64,000 nucleotides of DNA from Nitrosomonas sp. HPC101 (lineage in GTDB: Bacteria; Pseudomonadota; Gammaproteobacteria; Burkholderiales; Nitrosomonadaceae): the NCBI RefSeq assembly GCF_009833125.1, contig NZ_QRCC01000001.1, forward strand, positions 1 through 64,000, read 5' to 3'. Positions within the stretch are counted from its first letter, which is position 1. The number at the start of each line of letters is the position of its first letter. The notes beneath the pieces are model-generated. The model was not told where the DNA came from, made no database searches, and saw nothing but the letters and a program-made list of their open reading frames with translations. The position numbers and the translations under genes are program-made. Shown piece after piece: positions 37,576-51,125 of the stretch.

Positions 37576-38382
37576 ATGAATGATCTCGAAGCAGCTTTTC
37601 ATCAGTATTTTGAAATCATAAATGCAGACACCTCAGAATTGCTCAAAGAAGCCTTCAGTCTACGTTTTCGTATCTTGTGCATGCATAACGATATTCCCGG
37701 CTTCAATTCAGTAGATTATCCGGGCAAACTTGAAAACGATGAATATGATCACCGCTCTGTGCACCTTCTGCTACGTCATCGGCCAACCGATACGTTCATT
37801 GGAACCACCCGCCTGATTCTGCCTGATTTGCAACATCCGGAAAATAAACTGCCAACAGAACTGAATACCCGGTTTTATCCTGAGTTCGAGATAAGCTCGT
37901 CATCTCGCAAACACACCGCCGAAATATCCCGCTTTGCCATACTTGGTGATTTCTTTAAACGCAAAAGTGAACACTATACGCTGGTCGGGCCAGCCGATAT
38001 ACCCACTCAACCTGCTGGCACACCACACGAACGCCGTCGTTTTCCTCATCCGATGTTAGGGCTTGTTATTGGGATTGTACAGACATGCGCCCAGTATGAA
38101 ATTTATCATCTGCTTTCATCCATGGAGCCCGCTCTGAACAAACTGTTGGGATTTTACGGTTTGCAATTGGATCCCGTTGGTCCACCGGCTGATTATCATG
38201 GACTCCGCAGGCCTTACTATGTTTGTCTGTTGGATGGCCTGGACAGAATTCGTCACGATCAACGGGCGATGTGGGAGCTCGTCACTGATCATGGAAAGAT
38301 CTGGCCAGCTGATCTGACTTCTTTGCGTTCGCAAAGTAACCTGCAATCAGTCAGCTCCGATCGCATCTCCATACCAGGATAA
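37576..38382 (+). CDS. PEP-CTERM/exosortase-associated acyltransferase (GNAT/LuxI-like)
   Basis: The 268-residue protein matches the acyltransferase that accompanies exosortase systems. It has an autoinducer-synthase/GNAT-like fold: LLKEAFSLRFRILCMHNDIPGF near the start, the D-x-R segment EYDHRSVHLLLRH, FIGTTRLILPD, and EISRFAI, as in N-acyl amino acid synthases. It likely transfers an acyl group from acyl-ACP or acyl-CoA to an amine. The ATG at 37576 is chosen because GGAG lies 5 bases upstream and the family start MNDLEAAF follows; the frame is open further upstream through an inverted repeat. Confidence 0.87.
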   Translation: MNDLEAAFHQYFEIINADTSELLKEAFSLRFRILCMHNDIPGFNSVDYPGKLENDEYDHRSVHLLLRHRPTDTFIGTTRLILPDLQHPENKLPTELNTRFYPEFEISSSSRKHTAEISRFAILGDFFKRKSEHYTLVGPADIPTQPAGTPHERRRFPHPMLGLVIGIVQTCAQYEIYHLLSSMEPALNKLLGFYGLQLDPVGPPADYHGLRRPYYVCLLDGLDRIRHDQRAMWELVTDHGKIWPADLTSLRSQSNLQSVSSDRISIPG

Positions 38383-38400
38383 TCAAAACATCACACTATT

Positions 38401-38859
38401 GTGACGGGAAATTTTATTTGCTGCCTTCGGGGTGTTCTTCTCCCCCTATTGCTAATCATGCTTTTTTTTGCAGATAGCGCTCTATCTTCCGATAATGCAG
38501 TCGAGGTAGTTACTCATCCCGGTACCAATGTAAAACAATATCTTTCCAGAAATTTATTGCGCTCCGTCTTCAGTATGCGCCTCAGAACCTGGCAGAACGG
38601 CATACCTATCCGGGTTTTTGTGCTGCCCGACGACGCGCCGTTACACAGCATATTCTCCAAAAAAAAGCTTAATCTCTTCCCCTATCAATTACGCTCTGCT
38701 TGGGATCGCCTGGTCTATTCAGGAACCGGCCAGGCACCCTTCGTCGTACACTCTGAAGAAGAGATGCACACAAAAATTGCAACGACGCCGGGATCAATCG
38801 GCTATTTAAGTAGAGCCAGGATTGATGGAAGCGTCCAGGTCATTCATGTCAATGAATAG
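38401..38859 (+). CDS. Small periplasmic phosphate-binding-like (PstS-type) protein
   Basis: The 152-residue product begins at GTG with a signal peptide (VLLPLLLIMLFFADSALSS). The mature part resembles the small PstS-like substrate-binding domain: LLRSVFSMRLRTWQNGIPIRVFVLPDDAPLH, then AWDRLVYSGTGQAP and the closing PGSIGYLSRA. Full PstS proteins are twice this size. It has no clear ribosome site but starts 18 bases after the acyltransferase. Its end overlaps the next gene by 14 bases. The grouping with a porin and a periplasm-sensing cyclase suggests it presents a ligand to that sensor; this is inference. Confidence 0.75.
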   Translation: MTGNFICCLRGVLLPLLLIMLFFADSALSSDNAVEVVTHPGTNVKQYLSRNLLRSVFSMRLRTWQNGIPIRVFVLPDDAPLHSIFSKKKLNLFPYQLRSAWDRLVYSGTGQAPFVVHSEEEMHTKIATTPGSIGYLSRARIDGSVQVIHVNE

Positions 38860-40078
38860 CAGAAAATTTTTTACTAATATTTTTAAGGGCATCGCAGGGT
38901 TGGCTCTGATTTTTTCTGCATCTCCGGGTTATGCAGATGAACACCAGGTAGCACAGATCCTGAAACAGCTTCAAGTACATGGTTTCCTCAGCCAGGGGTA
39001 TGTCAAGACAACCGGAAACAATTTTTTCGGTCACAGCAACAATTCGGGCAGCTTTGATTTCAGGGAAATCGGCCTGACTGCTTCTCTACGCCCATTACCC
39101 AGACTGCAACTCTCCGGACAGCTACTTCATCGCAGAGCGGGAGAAGGCAGCGACGGTGGCATTCGTATCGATTTTGGCTTCCTTGATTACAATTTCATGA
39201 ATACACCCGCTGTAGAATTCGGTGTGCGCCTGGGTAGAATGAAGCATCCACTCGGATTCTATAACGATACTCGCGATGTACCCTTTACCCGGCCAAGTAT
39301 ACTGCTGCCCCAATCAATCTATTTCGATCGGACCCGCAACCTGGCACTGGCTTCGGATGGTGCTCTGTTGTATGGGGAATCACGTACGGATTGGGGGAAC
39401 ATTGCCATTCAGGCAGGCGCTGCTTTTCCGCAGGTGGGTGATAAAGATACCGAAACATCTATTTTTGGCAATACAGTGCCTGTACGGGGAGATTTGAAAA
39501 GCAGACTTTCGTACCTCGGCCGCATCACCTATGAACGGCCTGATGGACGGCTACGGCTGGCTGTCAGTAGCACTCAGCTCAATGTTGGCTATAGTCCCGG
39601 CCAGAATGATATCTTTGAATCAGGCTCATTCAGATTCTCTCCCCTGATCCTGTCAGCGCAATATAATGCAGAACGTTGGAGCGTAACGTCGGAATACGCG
39701 TTACGCTACTCTCGCCATCATGGTTTTGGCAATTCCGGGCTCGATAGAAGTTCTACTGGGGAGAGCTTCTACCTGCAGGGCATCTACCGCCTTTTCCCTG
39801 GCTGGGAAGCCGTGCTGCGTTACGATTGGCTCTTTGCCAACAGAAAAGATCGCAACGGCAAGAAATTTGCAGCTGCAAGTGGTTATCCGGCACACAGTCA
39901 ATACGCCAAGGATCTGACAATAGGATTACGTTGGAATATTACGCCGTCCATCATGCTGAGTACCGAATACCACCGGGTCAATGGAACGGCCTGGCTTTCA
40001 CCACTGGATAACCCGGACATCAATGACACCAAGAAAAACTGGAATCTGTTCGCCGCACAAATCTCCTACCGGTTCTAA
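38846..40078 (+). CDS. Outer-membrane porin-like beta-barrel protein
   Basis: The product of about 410 residues has a signal peptide (IFKGIAGLALIFSASPGYA-DE) and a mature chain of alternating amphipathic strands, such as GSFDFREIGLTASLRPL, GRLRLAVSSTQLNVGY and WSVTSEYALRYSRHHG, ending FAAQISYRF with a terminal Phe, the signature recognised by the BAM complex. The pattern is that of OprO/OprP-type or carbohydrate-selective porins. The ATG at 38846, with AGG 6 bases upstream, lies within the preceding gene. Its stop overlaps the next start (TAATG). Confidence 0.82.
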   Translation: MSMNSRKFFTNIFKGIAGLALIFSASPGYADEHQVAQILKQLQVHGFLSQGYVKTTGNNFFGHSNNSGSFDFREIGLTASLRPLPRLQLSGQLLHRRAGEGSDGGIRIDFGFLDYNFMNTPAVEFGVRLGRMKHPLGFYNDTRDVPFTRPSILLPQSIYFDRTRNLALASDGALLYGESRTDWGNIAIQAGAAFPQVGDKDTETSIFGNTVPVRGDLKSRLSYLGRITYERPDGRLRLAVSSTQLNVGYSPGQNDIFESGSFRFSPLILSAQYNAERWSVTSEYALRYSRHHGFGNSGLDRSSTGESFYLQGIYRLFPGWEAVLRYDWLFANRKDRNGKKFAAASGYPAHSQYAKDLTIGLRWNITPSIMLSTEYHRVNGTAWLSPLDNPDINDTKKNWNLFAAQISYRF

Positions 40079-43029
40079 TGCAAGATCAAGTGAAATCCAC
40101 CTTTTCCAGGGAATTGATTAATCCCAAGAATATCAGCCGGAAATTTTCCCGGATATTCGTCGGGCTGAGCTGGAAAATTTCCCTGCTCAGCAGTCTGATC
40201 TTGCTGCTTGTGGTCGCAACATTCAGCATGATCAACTACAGCAGCCTGATCAATGGCATTGAACAACAAAGAAAAACGCAATATGAGCGCTACACCAGAG
40301 AAATAGAAAGCCTGATTGGACGTAATTCTGAGAATCTGCACGGACTGGTCAGAATCATTCCCTATCTGAAAGGAATGAAGGTCAGTCTGCTTGCAGATAA
40401 CTCGCAGGAAATACTGACGACCTTTGAACGATACTGGACATTATTTCAGATTCAGAGTGATATCGAAGATATTCGTTTTTACAGCGCTTCCGGATCACTC
40501 CTCGCGAACTGGGGCAGCTTCGATGCCAATACATACCGGGATAATCTTATTCTGGATTACGTCAACGAAGTCAATGCACGTGAACAGCCTGCCACGCTCA
40601 TGATCTGTGTTGAAAGCTGTACTCAGTATATCGTCGAACCATTATTGATTGATGGATCACGAGTAGGGGCTGTTGTCATCGGCTCTTCTCTGGTTGATGT
40701 TTTTCTGAATTTCAAGCGCGCCTCCGGCTCCGATATCGGTCTGTTTGTCGGAAATACTGTTAACGGTTCGTACGATATTCTGTCAGATCACGATACCTTC
40801 ATAGGTATACCCGAATGGCATGTCTCCATTACAGCTTTGACAAACAGCAGCAGAAATCTCGCCATTCTGAGCAAAGCGGCGCAAAGCTACCCGAATCTCG
40901 CAGAAATCGAGCAGGGAATCCAATATGAATGGAATAACAGGCATTACCAGATCAAGTTACTCCCGTTGCATGGTATCCGTACACCTGACCAGGGGCAACT
41001 GGTTATCATTACCGAAGTAACCGACATCGTTCAGGCAATCCAAAACTCCATCTGGCAAATCATCGTCATTGGGCTGATAGGGATGGTGCTTTCAGAAATC
41101 ATTTTGTTCAGCATTATCTCCAGGCCATTGTCCCGGCTCAAATACATCGTATCCGTCCTGCCGCTGCTGGCCGGAAGAGGGTTCGGCGATTTTCGCAGCG
41201 CACTCTCCTCGCACTGGCGCAAGCGCTGGTTGAATGATGAGATTGATCTTCTACACGATGCATCATTAGCACTTTCGCATAAACTTGAAGAGCTGGAGGA
41301 AAAAGTTGCCTACCGTACCCGTATGCTGGTTCAGCAACGTGATGAGCTCGGCAGGGAAAAGGATTTCATCGAAAACCTGCTGGATACCGCACAGGTAATC
41401 GTCTTGACACAAGACGCCAGCGGAAAAATAGTCATGACCAATACATACGGTGAAATGCTGACCCGATACAGCGAAACAGAACTGCAAAGCAAGTACTTCA
41501 CAGAACTACTGGCACCCGATAGTGAGCAATACAGTCTGGACGTGTATTTACTAGAAATCTGCAAAGGGAACCGTGATCAATTACGGCATGAAGCAATCGT
41601 ACTGTGCAAAGACGATTCAAAACGGAATGTTGCCTGGCTCCATTCACGCCTGACGTGGCAGTCCAAAGAAGATCCTTCTGTGATCCTGTCTGTCGGGCTT
41701 GATATTACCGAATACAAACGGGTAGAGGGCCATCTGGCGTGGCTCGCTGATCATGATCCATTGACAAATCTGTATAACCGTCGTCGTTTCAGCGAGGAGC
41801 TTGAGCAAATTCTCAATTGGGCGGAAAGATATCAGCATCCTGGAGCATTGCTGTTCTTCGATCTTGACCGATTCAAATTTGTAAACGACACCAGCGGTCA
41901 CCAGGCAGGCGACGCGATGTTGAAAATGGTTGCTGACATGTTATTCTATACAATCCGTACTGCTGATATAGCGGCCCGGCTGGGCGGAGACGAGTTTGCC
42001 GTTATCCTGCCTGAAATTACACCCGATGCAGCGATTGAAGTTGCCAAAAAAATTCTTGCACGACTGGAAGAAACCCAGCTTTCGCTGAATGGCAGAACAC
42101 ATAGTATTTCAGCCAGTATCGGAATTGCAATCTTTCCCGAGCATGGAAACAATGTGCATGATCTGCTGGCGATTGCGGATCTGGCGATGTACCAGGCCAA
42201 GGAAACAGGGCGTGGAACCTGGCATCTGTACTCCAATCAAGATCTGGCACGTGAGCGCGTGCGTACGCTGGTTTACTGGAAAGAAAAAATTGAGTACGCC
42301 AATGCGCACGATCGGTATCTGCTTTATCTGCAACCAATTCGAACCTTAAATGACGGAATGATCCATCATTATGAAGTCTTGCTGCGCATGCAGGATCGGG
42401 ATGGAACAATTCATACTCCCGGCGCATTCATTCGCGCAGCTGAACATACCGGACTCATCCACAAAATTGATCATTTGGTACTGCACAAAGCGATTACACT
42501 GGCTGCAAGAATCAATCAAACAAGCAACAGACGCATCGACCTATCCATTAACCTGTCGGCACATGCCTTTAACGATCCGGAATTATTGCCGGTGATCCAT
42601 CAGGCGCTCGTGATTAACAAGGTCGATCCTGATTTGCTGATGTTTGAAATAACGGAAACTGCCGCCCTGGATAACCTGCCCGGGACACGCAGTCTTTTAC
42701 GCGATCTCAAGCAACTTGGCTGTGGTTTCGTATTGGATGATTTCGGAGTGGGATTCTCTTCCTTCTATTATCTTCGCGAATTACCGGTTGACGCGGTTAA
42801 GATCGATGGCTCGTTCATCCGTAACCTGGCGAGCAATCCCGATGATCAGATACTTGTCAGTGCATTATGCAGCGTAGCAAGGGGGTTCGGTAAAAAAATC
42901 ACTGCGGAATTTGTTGAAAATAAGGAAATACTGGCTATTCTGGACAAACTGGAGATTGATTTTGCACAAGGCTATTATATTGGCGCGCCAGCTCCGGCAG
43001 AACAGCTCTTCCCCGATGATAATGATTAA
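40078..43029 (+). CDS. Membrane c-di-GMP enzyme with PAS, GGDEF and EAL domains
   Basis: The 983-residue protein makes and/or degrades c-di-GMP. Order: inner-membrane helix (about 30-52), a periplasmic Cache/CHASE4-like sensor (to about 320), a second helix (WQIIVIGLIGMVLSEIILF), a HAMP-like linker and coiled coil, a PAS domain, a GGDEF domain with intact GGDEF at 636-640, and an EAL domain with EVL at 766-768 and DDFGVGFSS from 887. Conserved catalytic acidic residues suggest both activities could work. It overlaps the porin gene by one base. The partnership with a periplasmic binding protein and porin suggests sensing of an external solute. Confidence 0.92.
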   Translation: MQDQVKSTFSRELINPKNISRKFSRIFVGLSWKISLLSSLILLLVVATFSMINYSSLINGIEQQRKTQYERYTREIESLIGRNSENLHGLVRIIPYLKGMKVSLLADNSQEILTTFERYWTLFQIQSDIEDIRFYSASGSLLANWGSFDANTYRDNLILDYVNEVNAREQPATLMICVESCTQYIVEPLLIDGSRVGAVVIGSSLVDVFLNFKRASGSDIGLFVGNTVNGSYDILSDHDTFIGIPEWHVSITALTNSSRNLAILSKAAQSYPNLAEIEQGIQYEWNNRHYQIKLLPLHGIRTPDQGQLVIITEVTDIVQAIQNSIWQIIVIGLIGMVLSEIILFSIISRPLSRLKYIVSVLPLLAGRGFGDFRSALSSHWRKRWLNDEIDLLHDASLALSHKLEELEEKVAYRTRMLVQQRDELGREKDFIENLLDTAQVIVLTQDASGKIVMTNTYGEMLTRYSETELQSKYFTELLAPDSEQYSLDVYLLEICKGNRDQLRHEAIVLCKDDSKRNVAWLHSRLTWQSKEDPSVILSVGLDITEYKRVEGHLAWLADHDPLTNLYNRRRFSEELEQILNWAERYQHPGALLFFDLDRFKFVNDTSGHQAGDAMLKMVADMLFYTIRTADIAARLGGDEFAVILPEITPDAAIEVAKKILARLEETQLSLNGRTHSISASIGIAIFPEHGNNVHDLLAIADLAMYQAKETGRGTWHLYSNQDLARERVRTLVYWKEKIEYANAHDRYLLYLQPIRTLNDGMIHHYEVLLRMQDRDGTIHTPGAFIRAAEHTGLIHKIDHLVLHKAITLAARINQTSNRRIDLSINLSAHAFNDPELLPVIHQALVINKVDPDLLMFEITETAALDNLPGTRSLLRDLKQLGCGFVLDDFGVGFSSFYYLRELPVDAVKIDGSFIRNLASNPDDQILVSALCSVARGFGKKITAEFVENKEILAILDKLEIDFAQGYYIGAPAPAEQLFPDDND

Positions 43030-43042
43030 AAATCATGCAGAT

Positions 43043-43067
43043 AAAAAAACCGCCCCGAGGGGCGGTT
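43043..43067 (-). terminator. Rho-independent terminator for the small lipoprotein gene
   Basis: A GC-rich stem, AACCGCCC with its complement GGGCGGTT and a CGAG loop, is followed on the minus strand by TTTTTTT. It lies 24 bases beyond the stop of the leftward lipoprotein gene and also between convergent genes, so it may limit read-through from the GGDEF-EAL gene. Confidence 0.85.
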
Positions 43068-43091
43068 AGAAAACTTGAATCATATCGCTTC

Positions 43092-43271
43092 TCAATTTTT
43101 GTTTTGTTCTTTTTCCTGTTCAGCCTTATCTAAGTTATCAGGCATGGAATCACGTTCCATTGACATGCTTGGCGGATAATTGGCAGGTTTGTCTGTATCA
43201 ATACAGCCCGTCAAACCAGTTAAAGTAGTAGCGGCAATCAATGCAGTAAGCAGTACATGTGAAATTTTCAT
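43092..43271 (-). CDS. Small lipoprotein, 59 residues
   Basis: A compact gene with all expected signals: an AGGAAAA ribosome site, ATG, a signal peptide MKISHVLLTALIAATTLTGL, the lipobox LTGC with Cys23, a polar mature part of 37 residues rich in Asp, Glu, Lys, Asn and Met, and a strong terminator after the stop. The mature sequence (IDTDKPANYPPSMSMER...) matches no family I can name. Asp at +3, not +2, does not predict inner-membrane retention by itself. Confidence 0.75.
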   Translation of the reverse strand: MKISHVLLTALIAATTLTGLTGCIDTDKPANYPPSMSMERDSMPDNLDKAEQEKEQNKN

Positions 43272-43519
43272 TTTTCCTGTCTCCCTGTTGAAATTTAAAA
43301 ATATATTGTCTTTCTTTACGTTTTTGCTGCCTGCCTTTCCTTCCAGAAAAAACAGCGCTCGCTATTATTATCAGAATCAAAATTTATTGTCCAGAAATTT
43401 ATAAACGGCTTGTAGACTGACTTTAAGATTATTTTGGAACTCATTGAAAATTTGTAAAAATCAATATTCCAACTTTATTCCGCTTCGTAACGGTTTAGTC
43501 GTTTAGTCTGAAAACTGAT

Positions 43520-43936
43520 TCAACCGGCAATAATTTCATAGTCATGTGTGATGTTTACTGTCGCTCTCAGCATCATGGAAGCAGAGCAGTATTTTTCAGC
43601 TGACAGCCTGATTGCCCGCTCCACCAGTCTGGAATCCAGATTTTTACCGGTAATAATGAAATGCAAATGGATATGGGTGAATACTTTCGGATCTTCGGTC
43701 GCGCGCTGAGCATCCATTTCAACCTGGCACCCGGTGATTTCCTGGCGTCCCTTACGCAGAATATATACGACATCAAAAGAAGTACACCCGCCCAGGCCCA
43801 GCAATATCATTTCCATCGGGCGCGGTCCCAGATTCTTCCCGCCTGCTTCTGGCGATCCATCCATGAGTACAGAATGTCCGCTCCCAACCTGTCCGAGGAA
43901 ACTGACTCCTTCCTGCCATATAATGTTTGCTTTCAT
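43520..43936 (-). CDS. OsmC/Ohr-family redox protein
   Basis: The 138-residue protein has the two redox cysteines of the OsmC family, in LGLGGCTSFDVVYIL and AEKYCSASMML. Family members reduce organic hydroperoxides, though many of the YhfA-like group to which this looks closest have unknown substrates. The ATG directly abuts the holA stop, so it is the last gene of the leuS-lptE-holA run. Confidence 0.88.
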   Translation of the reverse strand: MKANIIWQEGVSFLGQVGSGHSVLMDGSPEAGGKNLGPRPMEMILLGLGGCTSFDVVYILRKGRQEITGCQVEMDAQRATEDPKVFTHIHLHFIITGKNLDSRLVERAIRLSAEKYCSASMMLRATVNITHDYEIIAG

Positions 43937-45070
43937 TTATTTTAAAGATGAGTTGATAACAGATTGAAAATCCTTTCTTCCGGCAGCCTTGAAACGGCCA
44001 TCAGCAACAAAACAGATCCCGAGATTCAACAATTCTTCCCAGACATCCCCTTTCACGACGCCCTTGATGATCCGGTCGATGACAGCCGCCTGCAACAAAG
44101 CCTGTACCAGTAACGGATAGCGAGTACGATGAAAAATGCCTGCAATCAGTTTTTGCCTGGAAGGCCACACACGCAACGTCGTCATGACTTGTTCAAGTGT
44201 CATCCCCCGATTGGCGTTCTTAACCAGATAGATTTTTAGCAACAAACGGATCTGTTCCGCCAAAACAGCCAGGATCAGCGGGGGTGCCATTCCTTCCCCC
44301 TGCAATCCTTCCAGAATACGGCGATAACGCACCATATCGGCTGTCAGCATGGCTTCCGGTAACTGCAGCACATCAAAGCGCGTAACGTCCAGAATGGCGT
44401 TCTTGACCTGCTCAAAAGTCAAGCGACCAGAAGGATAAAGTAACCCCAGCTTGCTGATTTCCTGATGTGCCGCCAGCAGATTGCCTTCAACCTTATCCGT
44501 GAAGAATTGTAATGTATCCCGATCCACTGTTTGCTTCTGCTGCTCAAGACGCTGCTTTATCCAGGAAGGCAGGTGGTCACGCCTGACCGGTTTTATTTCG
44601 GTGATCCGACCGGCATATTCAAGCGCCTTGAACCATTTGCTTGCGCGCGCCTGCCGATCAATTTCCGGTAACGTAACAATAGTCACCGTATCACGCGGCA
44701 GATCCTGACAGAATTTTTCGATCGCCATACCTCCTTCTCTGCCCGGTTTTCCGGAAGGAATACGTAAATCAAGCATGCGTCGTTCGCTGAACAGAGAGGA
44801 TTGACGTCCCCAATGAGACAGGCTGGTCCACTCAAATCGCTGGTCAACCGTAAGGATTTTACGTTCGATATAACCCTGATCCCTGGCATAAGTACGAATC
44901 CGGTCGACTGCTTCCATCACCAGCAGCAGTTCGTCCCCCAATACCACATACAGAGAAGCAATATTACTACCAGGCTGTCTGGCAAGCGGTTCCGGATCGC
45001 GTCGCATCAATGCACACAGCTCACCCGGAGGTGACAGCTGTAATCTGGCGAAGAATCTGTTGCACAGCAT
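43937..45070 (-). CDS. holA: DNA polymerase III delta subunit
   Basis: HolA opens the beta clamp within the clamp loader. The protein has the N-terminal SLYVVLGDELLLVMEAVDRIR block, DLRIPSGKPGREG, TIVTLPEIDRQARASKW, and the C-terminal helical part PLLVQALLQAAVIDRIIKG, consistent with a family length of 340-380 residues. The start is uncertain: ATG 45070 (AAGGA 10 bases upstream) overlaps lptE by 50 bases; ATG 45007 would give a shorter head. It follows lptE and abuts the OsmC gene. Confidence 0.92.
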   Translation of the reverse strand: MLCNRFFARLQLSPPGELCALMRRDPEPLARQPGSNIASLYVVLGDELLLVMEAVDRIRTYARDQGYIERKILTVDQRFEWTSLSHWGRQSSLFSERRMLDLRIPSGKPGREGGMAIEKFCQDLPRDTVTIVTLPEIDRQARASKWFKALEYAGRITEIKPVRRDHLPSWIKQRLEQQKQTVDRDTLQFFTDKVEGNLLAAHQEISKLGLLYPSGRLTFEQVKNAILDVTRFDVLQLPEAMLTADMVRYRRILEGLQGEGMAPPLILAVLAEQIRLLLKIYLVKNANRGMTLEQVMTTLRVWPSRQKLIAGIFHRTRYPLLVQALLQAAVIDRIIKGVVKGDVWEELLNLGICFVADGRFKAAGRKDFQSVINSSLK

Positions 45071-45515
45071 CTTTCTGCATATCCTTGTACAGCATTTCCT
45101 CCTCCGCTGCCTTGGCCAGCTGCTGCGCATCCAGGTATGGGAGAATACGTGTCAGCCTGATTTCCTGTAAGGGCGCCAGCTCGGTATTGTGCGGATCCAG
45201 CAATCGGGCGGCCACCCGATAGATCAGCTCAAACTCGCGTACCCTGCCCCCCTCTGAGAGAGACAGGATTCTTTTTTCCCGGATTGCATACACAATCTGG
45301 ATGACCGCCTCAGATTTTTCGATCTTTTTTACTATCTGTGCCTGTGTATGGGTGCTGATTACCCGCTCAAGATCAGAGCCAATGGTCATCCCTGCAGGTG
45401 CTGTAACATAAATTCGTTTAAAGGGAAGTTCGGAAATCTGTCCCCGCAACTTGAAGCCACAGGCAGTCAAACTCAATATCAGTAAGACAGACAGCAGGAT
45501 TCGCAATGTCATCAT
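45021..45515 (-). CDS. lptE: LPS-assembly lipoprotein LptE
   Basis: LptE plugs the LptD barrel and helps insert LPS into the outer leaflet. The 164-residue protein has a signal peptide ending in the lipobox LTAC, followed by the hallmark GFKLRGQISELPFKRIYV and the late QEIRLTRILPYLDAQQLAKAAEEEMLYKDMQKDAVQQIL segment read in pieces. A GTG codon directly precedes the first ATG and could also initiate. It starts 20 bases after the leuS stop and overlaps holA. Confidence 0.93.
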   Translation of the reverse strand: MMTLRILLSVLLILSLTACGFKLRGQISELPFKRIYVTAPAGMTIGSDLERVISTHTQAQIVKKIEKSEAVIQIVYAIREKRILSLSEGGRVREFELIYRVAARLLDPHNTELAPLQEIRLTRILPYLDAQQLAKAAEEEMLYKDMQKDAVQQILRQITAVTSG

Positions 45516-45535
45516 CACAGCAGAATATCTGTTCG

Positions 45536-48184
<2,649 letters not shown>

Positions 48185-48188
48185 TTAA

Positions 48189-48310
48189 GAAACCTCCGAT
48201 TAAGTTCTCCATGAGCCGCATTGCAGACAAAATCGTGAGATCGCAAGAAGCGCGACCAAGATCGTAGCGTTATGAAGGACTGACCATTCGGCTGATGGAA
48301 AGCCTCTGGC
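48189..48310. repeat. Dispersed repeat copy B
   Basis: The left 67 bases, from AAACCTCCGATTAAG through GCAAGAAGCGCGAC, align with copy A at 433-501 at about 80-85 percent. The right half differs from copy A and ends near AAGCCTCTGG without a clear inverted terminus. It fills most of the gap between divergent leuS and queA. Confidence 0.55.
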
Positions 48311-48373
48311 GAAAAATCTCTTGTTGCTGTGTATTCTTTTCTCAAAAGATAGGGCTACCTTACCGGCCATCGG

Positions 48374-48379
48374 TATAAT
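48374..48379 (+). promoter_or_regulatory. Perfect -10 hexamer just before queA
   Basis: TATAAT ends 7 bases before the queA ATG. If used, transcription would start at or next to the A of the start codon and give a leaderless mRNA; no ribosome site precedes the ATG, in agreement. No convincing -35 hexamer is present at 16-18 bases upstream. Confidence 0.45.
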
Positions 48380-48386
48380 CCGCAGC

Positions 48387-50527
<2,141 letters not shown>

Positions 50528-50573
50528 CCGACGATTCAATTCCCATTCATATCCGCTTGAAGGAGAAAATCTG

Positions 50574-51038
50574 ATGCTCATAAACGAAGCTTTCGCCCAG
50601 GCCGCCAATGGCGCAGCCCAGGCTTCCGACCCTACTCTGATGAGTTTTCTGCCCATGATTGGTATCGTGGTCATTTTTTACTTTTTGCTGATCCGTCCGC
50701 AAACCAAGCGGGCCAAAGAGCAAAAACAAATGCAGAACGAATTACAGAAGGGCGACGAAATCATTATCAGCGGAGGAGAGCTGGGCCGGGTTGTAAGCGC
50801 GGGTGAAAGCTACATCACCATGGAAATTGCAATCGGCGTTGAAATCACTGTACTCAAATCCTCTGTTCAAACATTATTGCCCAAGGGAACACTCAGAAGC
50901 ATAGAAACCGGCAAAAGCGGTCGGGCACTCAAAAACGGCAAACAAAAATCCACCGAATCCCGCCAGGCCGAACCGGAAAACAAGGAAACCGAAACCAGCG
51001 AGGCCGGATCCCCAACACAGGACAACGAAAAGAACTAA
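50574..51038 (+). CDS. yajC: Sec translocase accessory subunit YajC
   Basis: YajC associates with SecDF at the inner membrane. The 154-residue protein has a short Ala-rich periplasmic start, one membrane helix (FLPMIGIVVIFYFLLIRPQ) followed by the conserved RPQTKRAKEQKQMQ, and the core GDEIIISGGELGRVVSAGESYITMEI. It is longer than the usual 110 residues because of a charged, low-complexity tail (from about residue 110, rich in Glu, Lys, Ser, Thr). AAGGAG lies before the ATG. Confidence 0.95.
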   Translation: MLINEAFAQAANGAAQASDPTLMSFLPMIGIVVIFYFLLIRPQTKRAKEQKQMQNELQKGDEIIISGGELGRVVSAGESYITMEIAIGVEITVLKSSVQTLLPKGTLRSIETGKSGRALKNGKQKSTESRQAEPENKETETSEAGSPTQDNEKN

Positions 51039-51125
51039 TTCACCGGCACATTCCGCTCTTTTTTGATTATCTAAAATTGTAGCGTAACTTCCGGCATTCC
51101 CCTTTCTTCTGAAATACTGGCCATT

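Noticed and set aside
37387..37602. Leftward 71-codon frame before the acyltransferase
   Set aside because: It runs through the perfect inverted repeat, overlaps the acyltransferase start and has no ribosome site.
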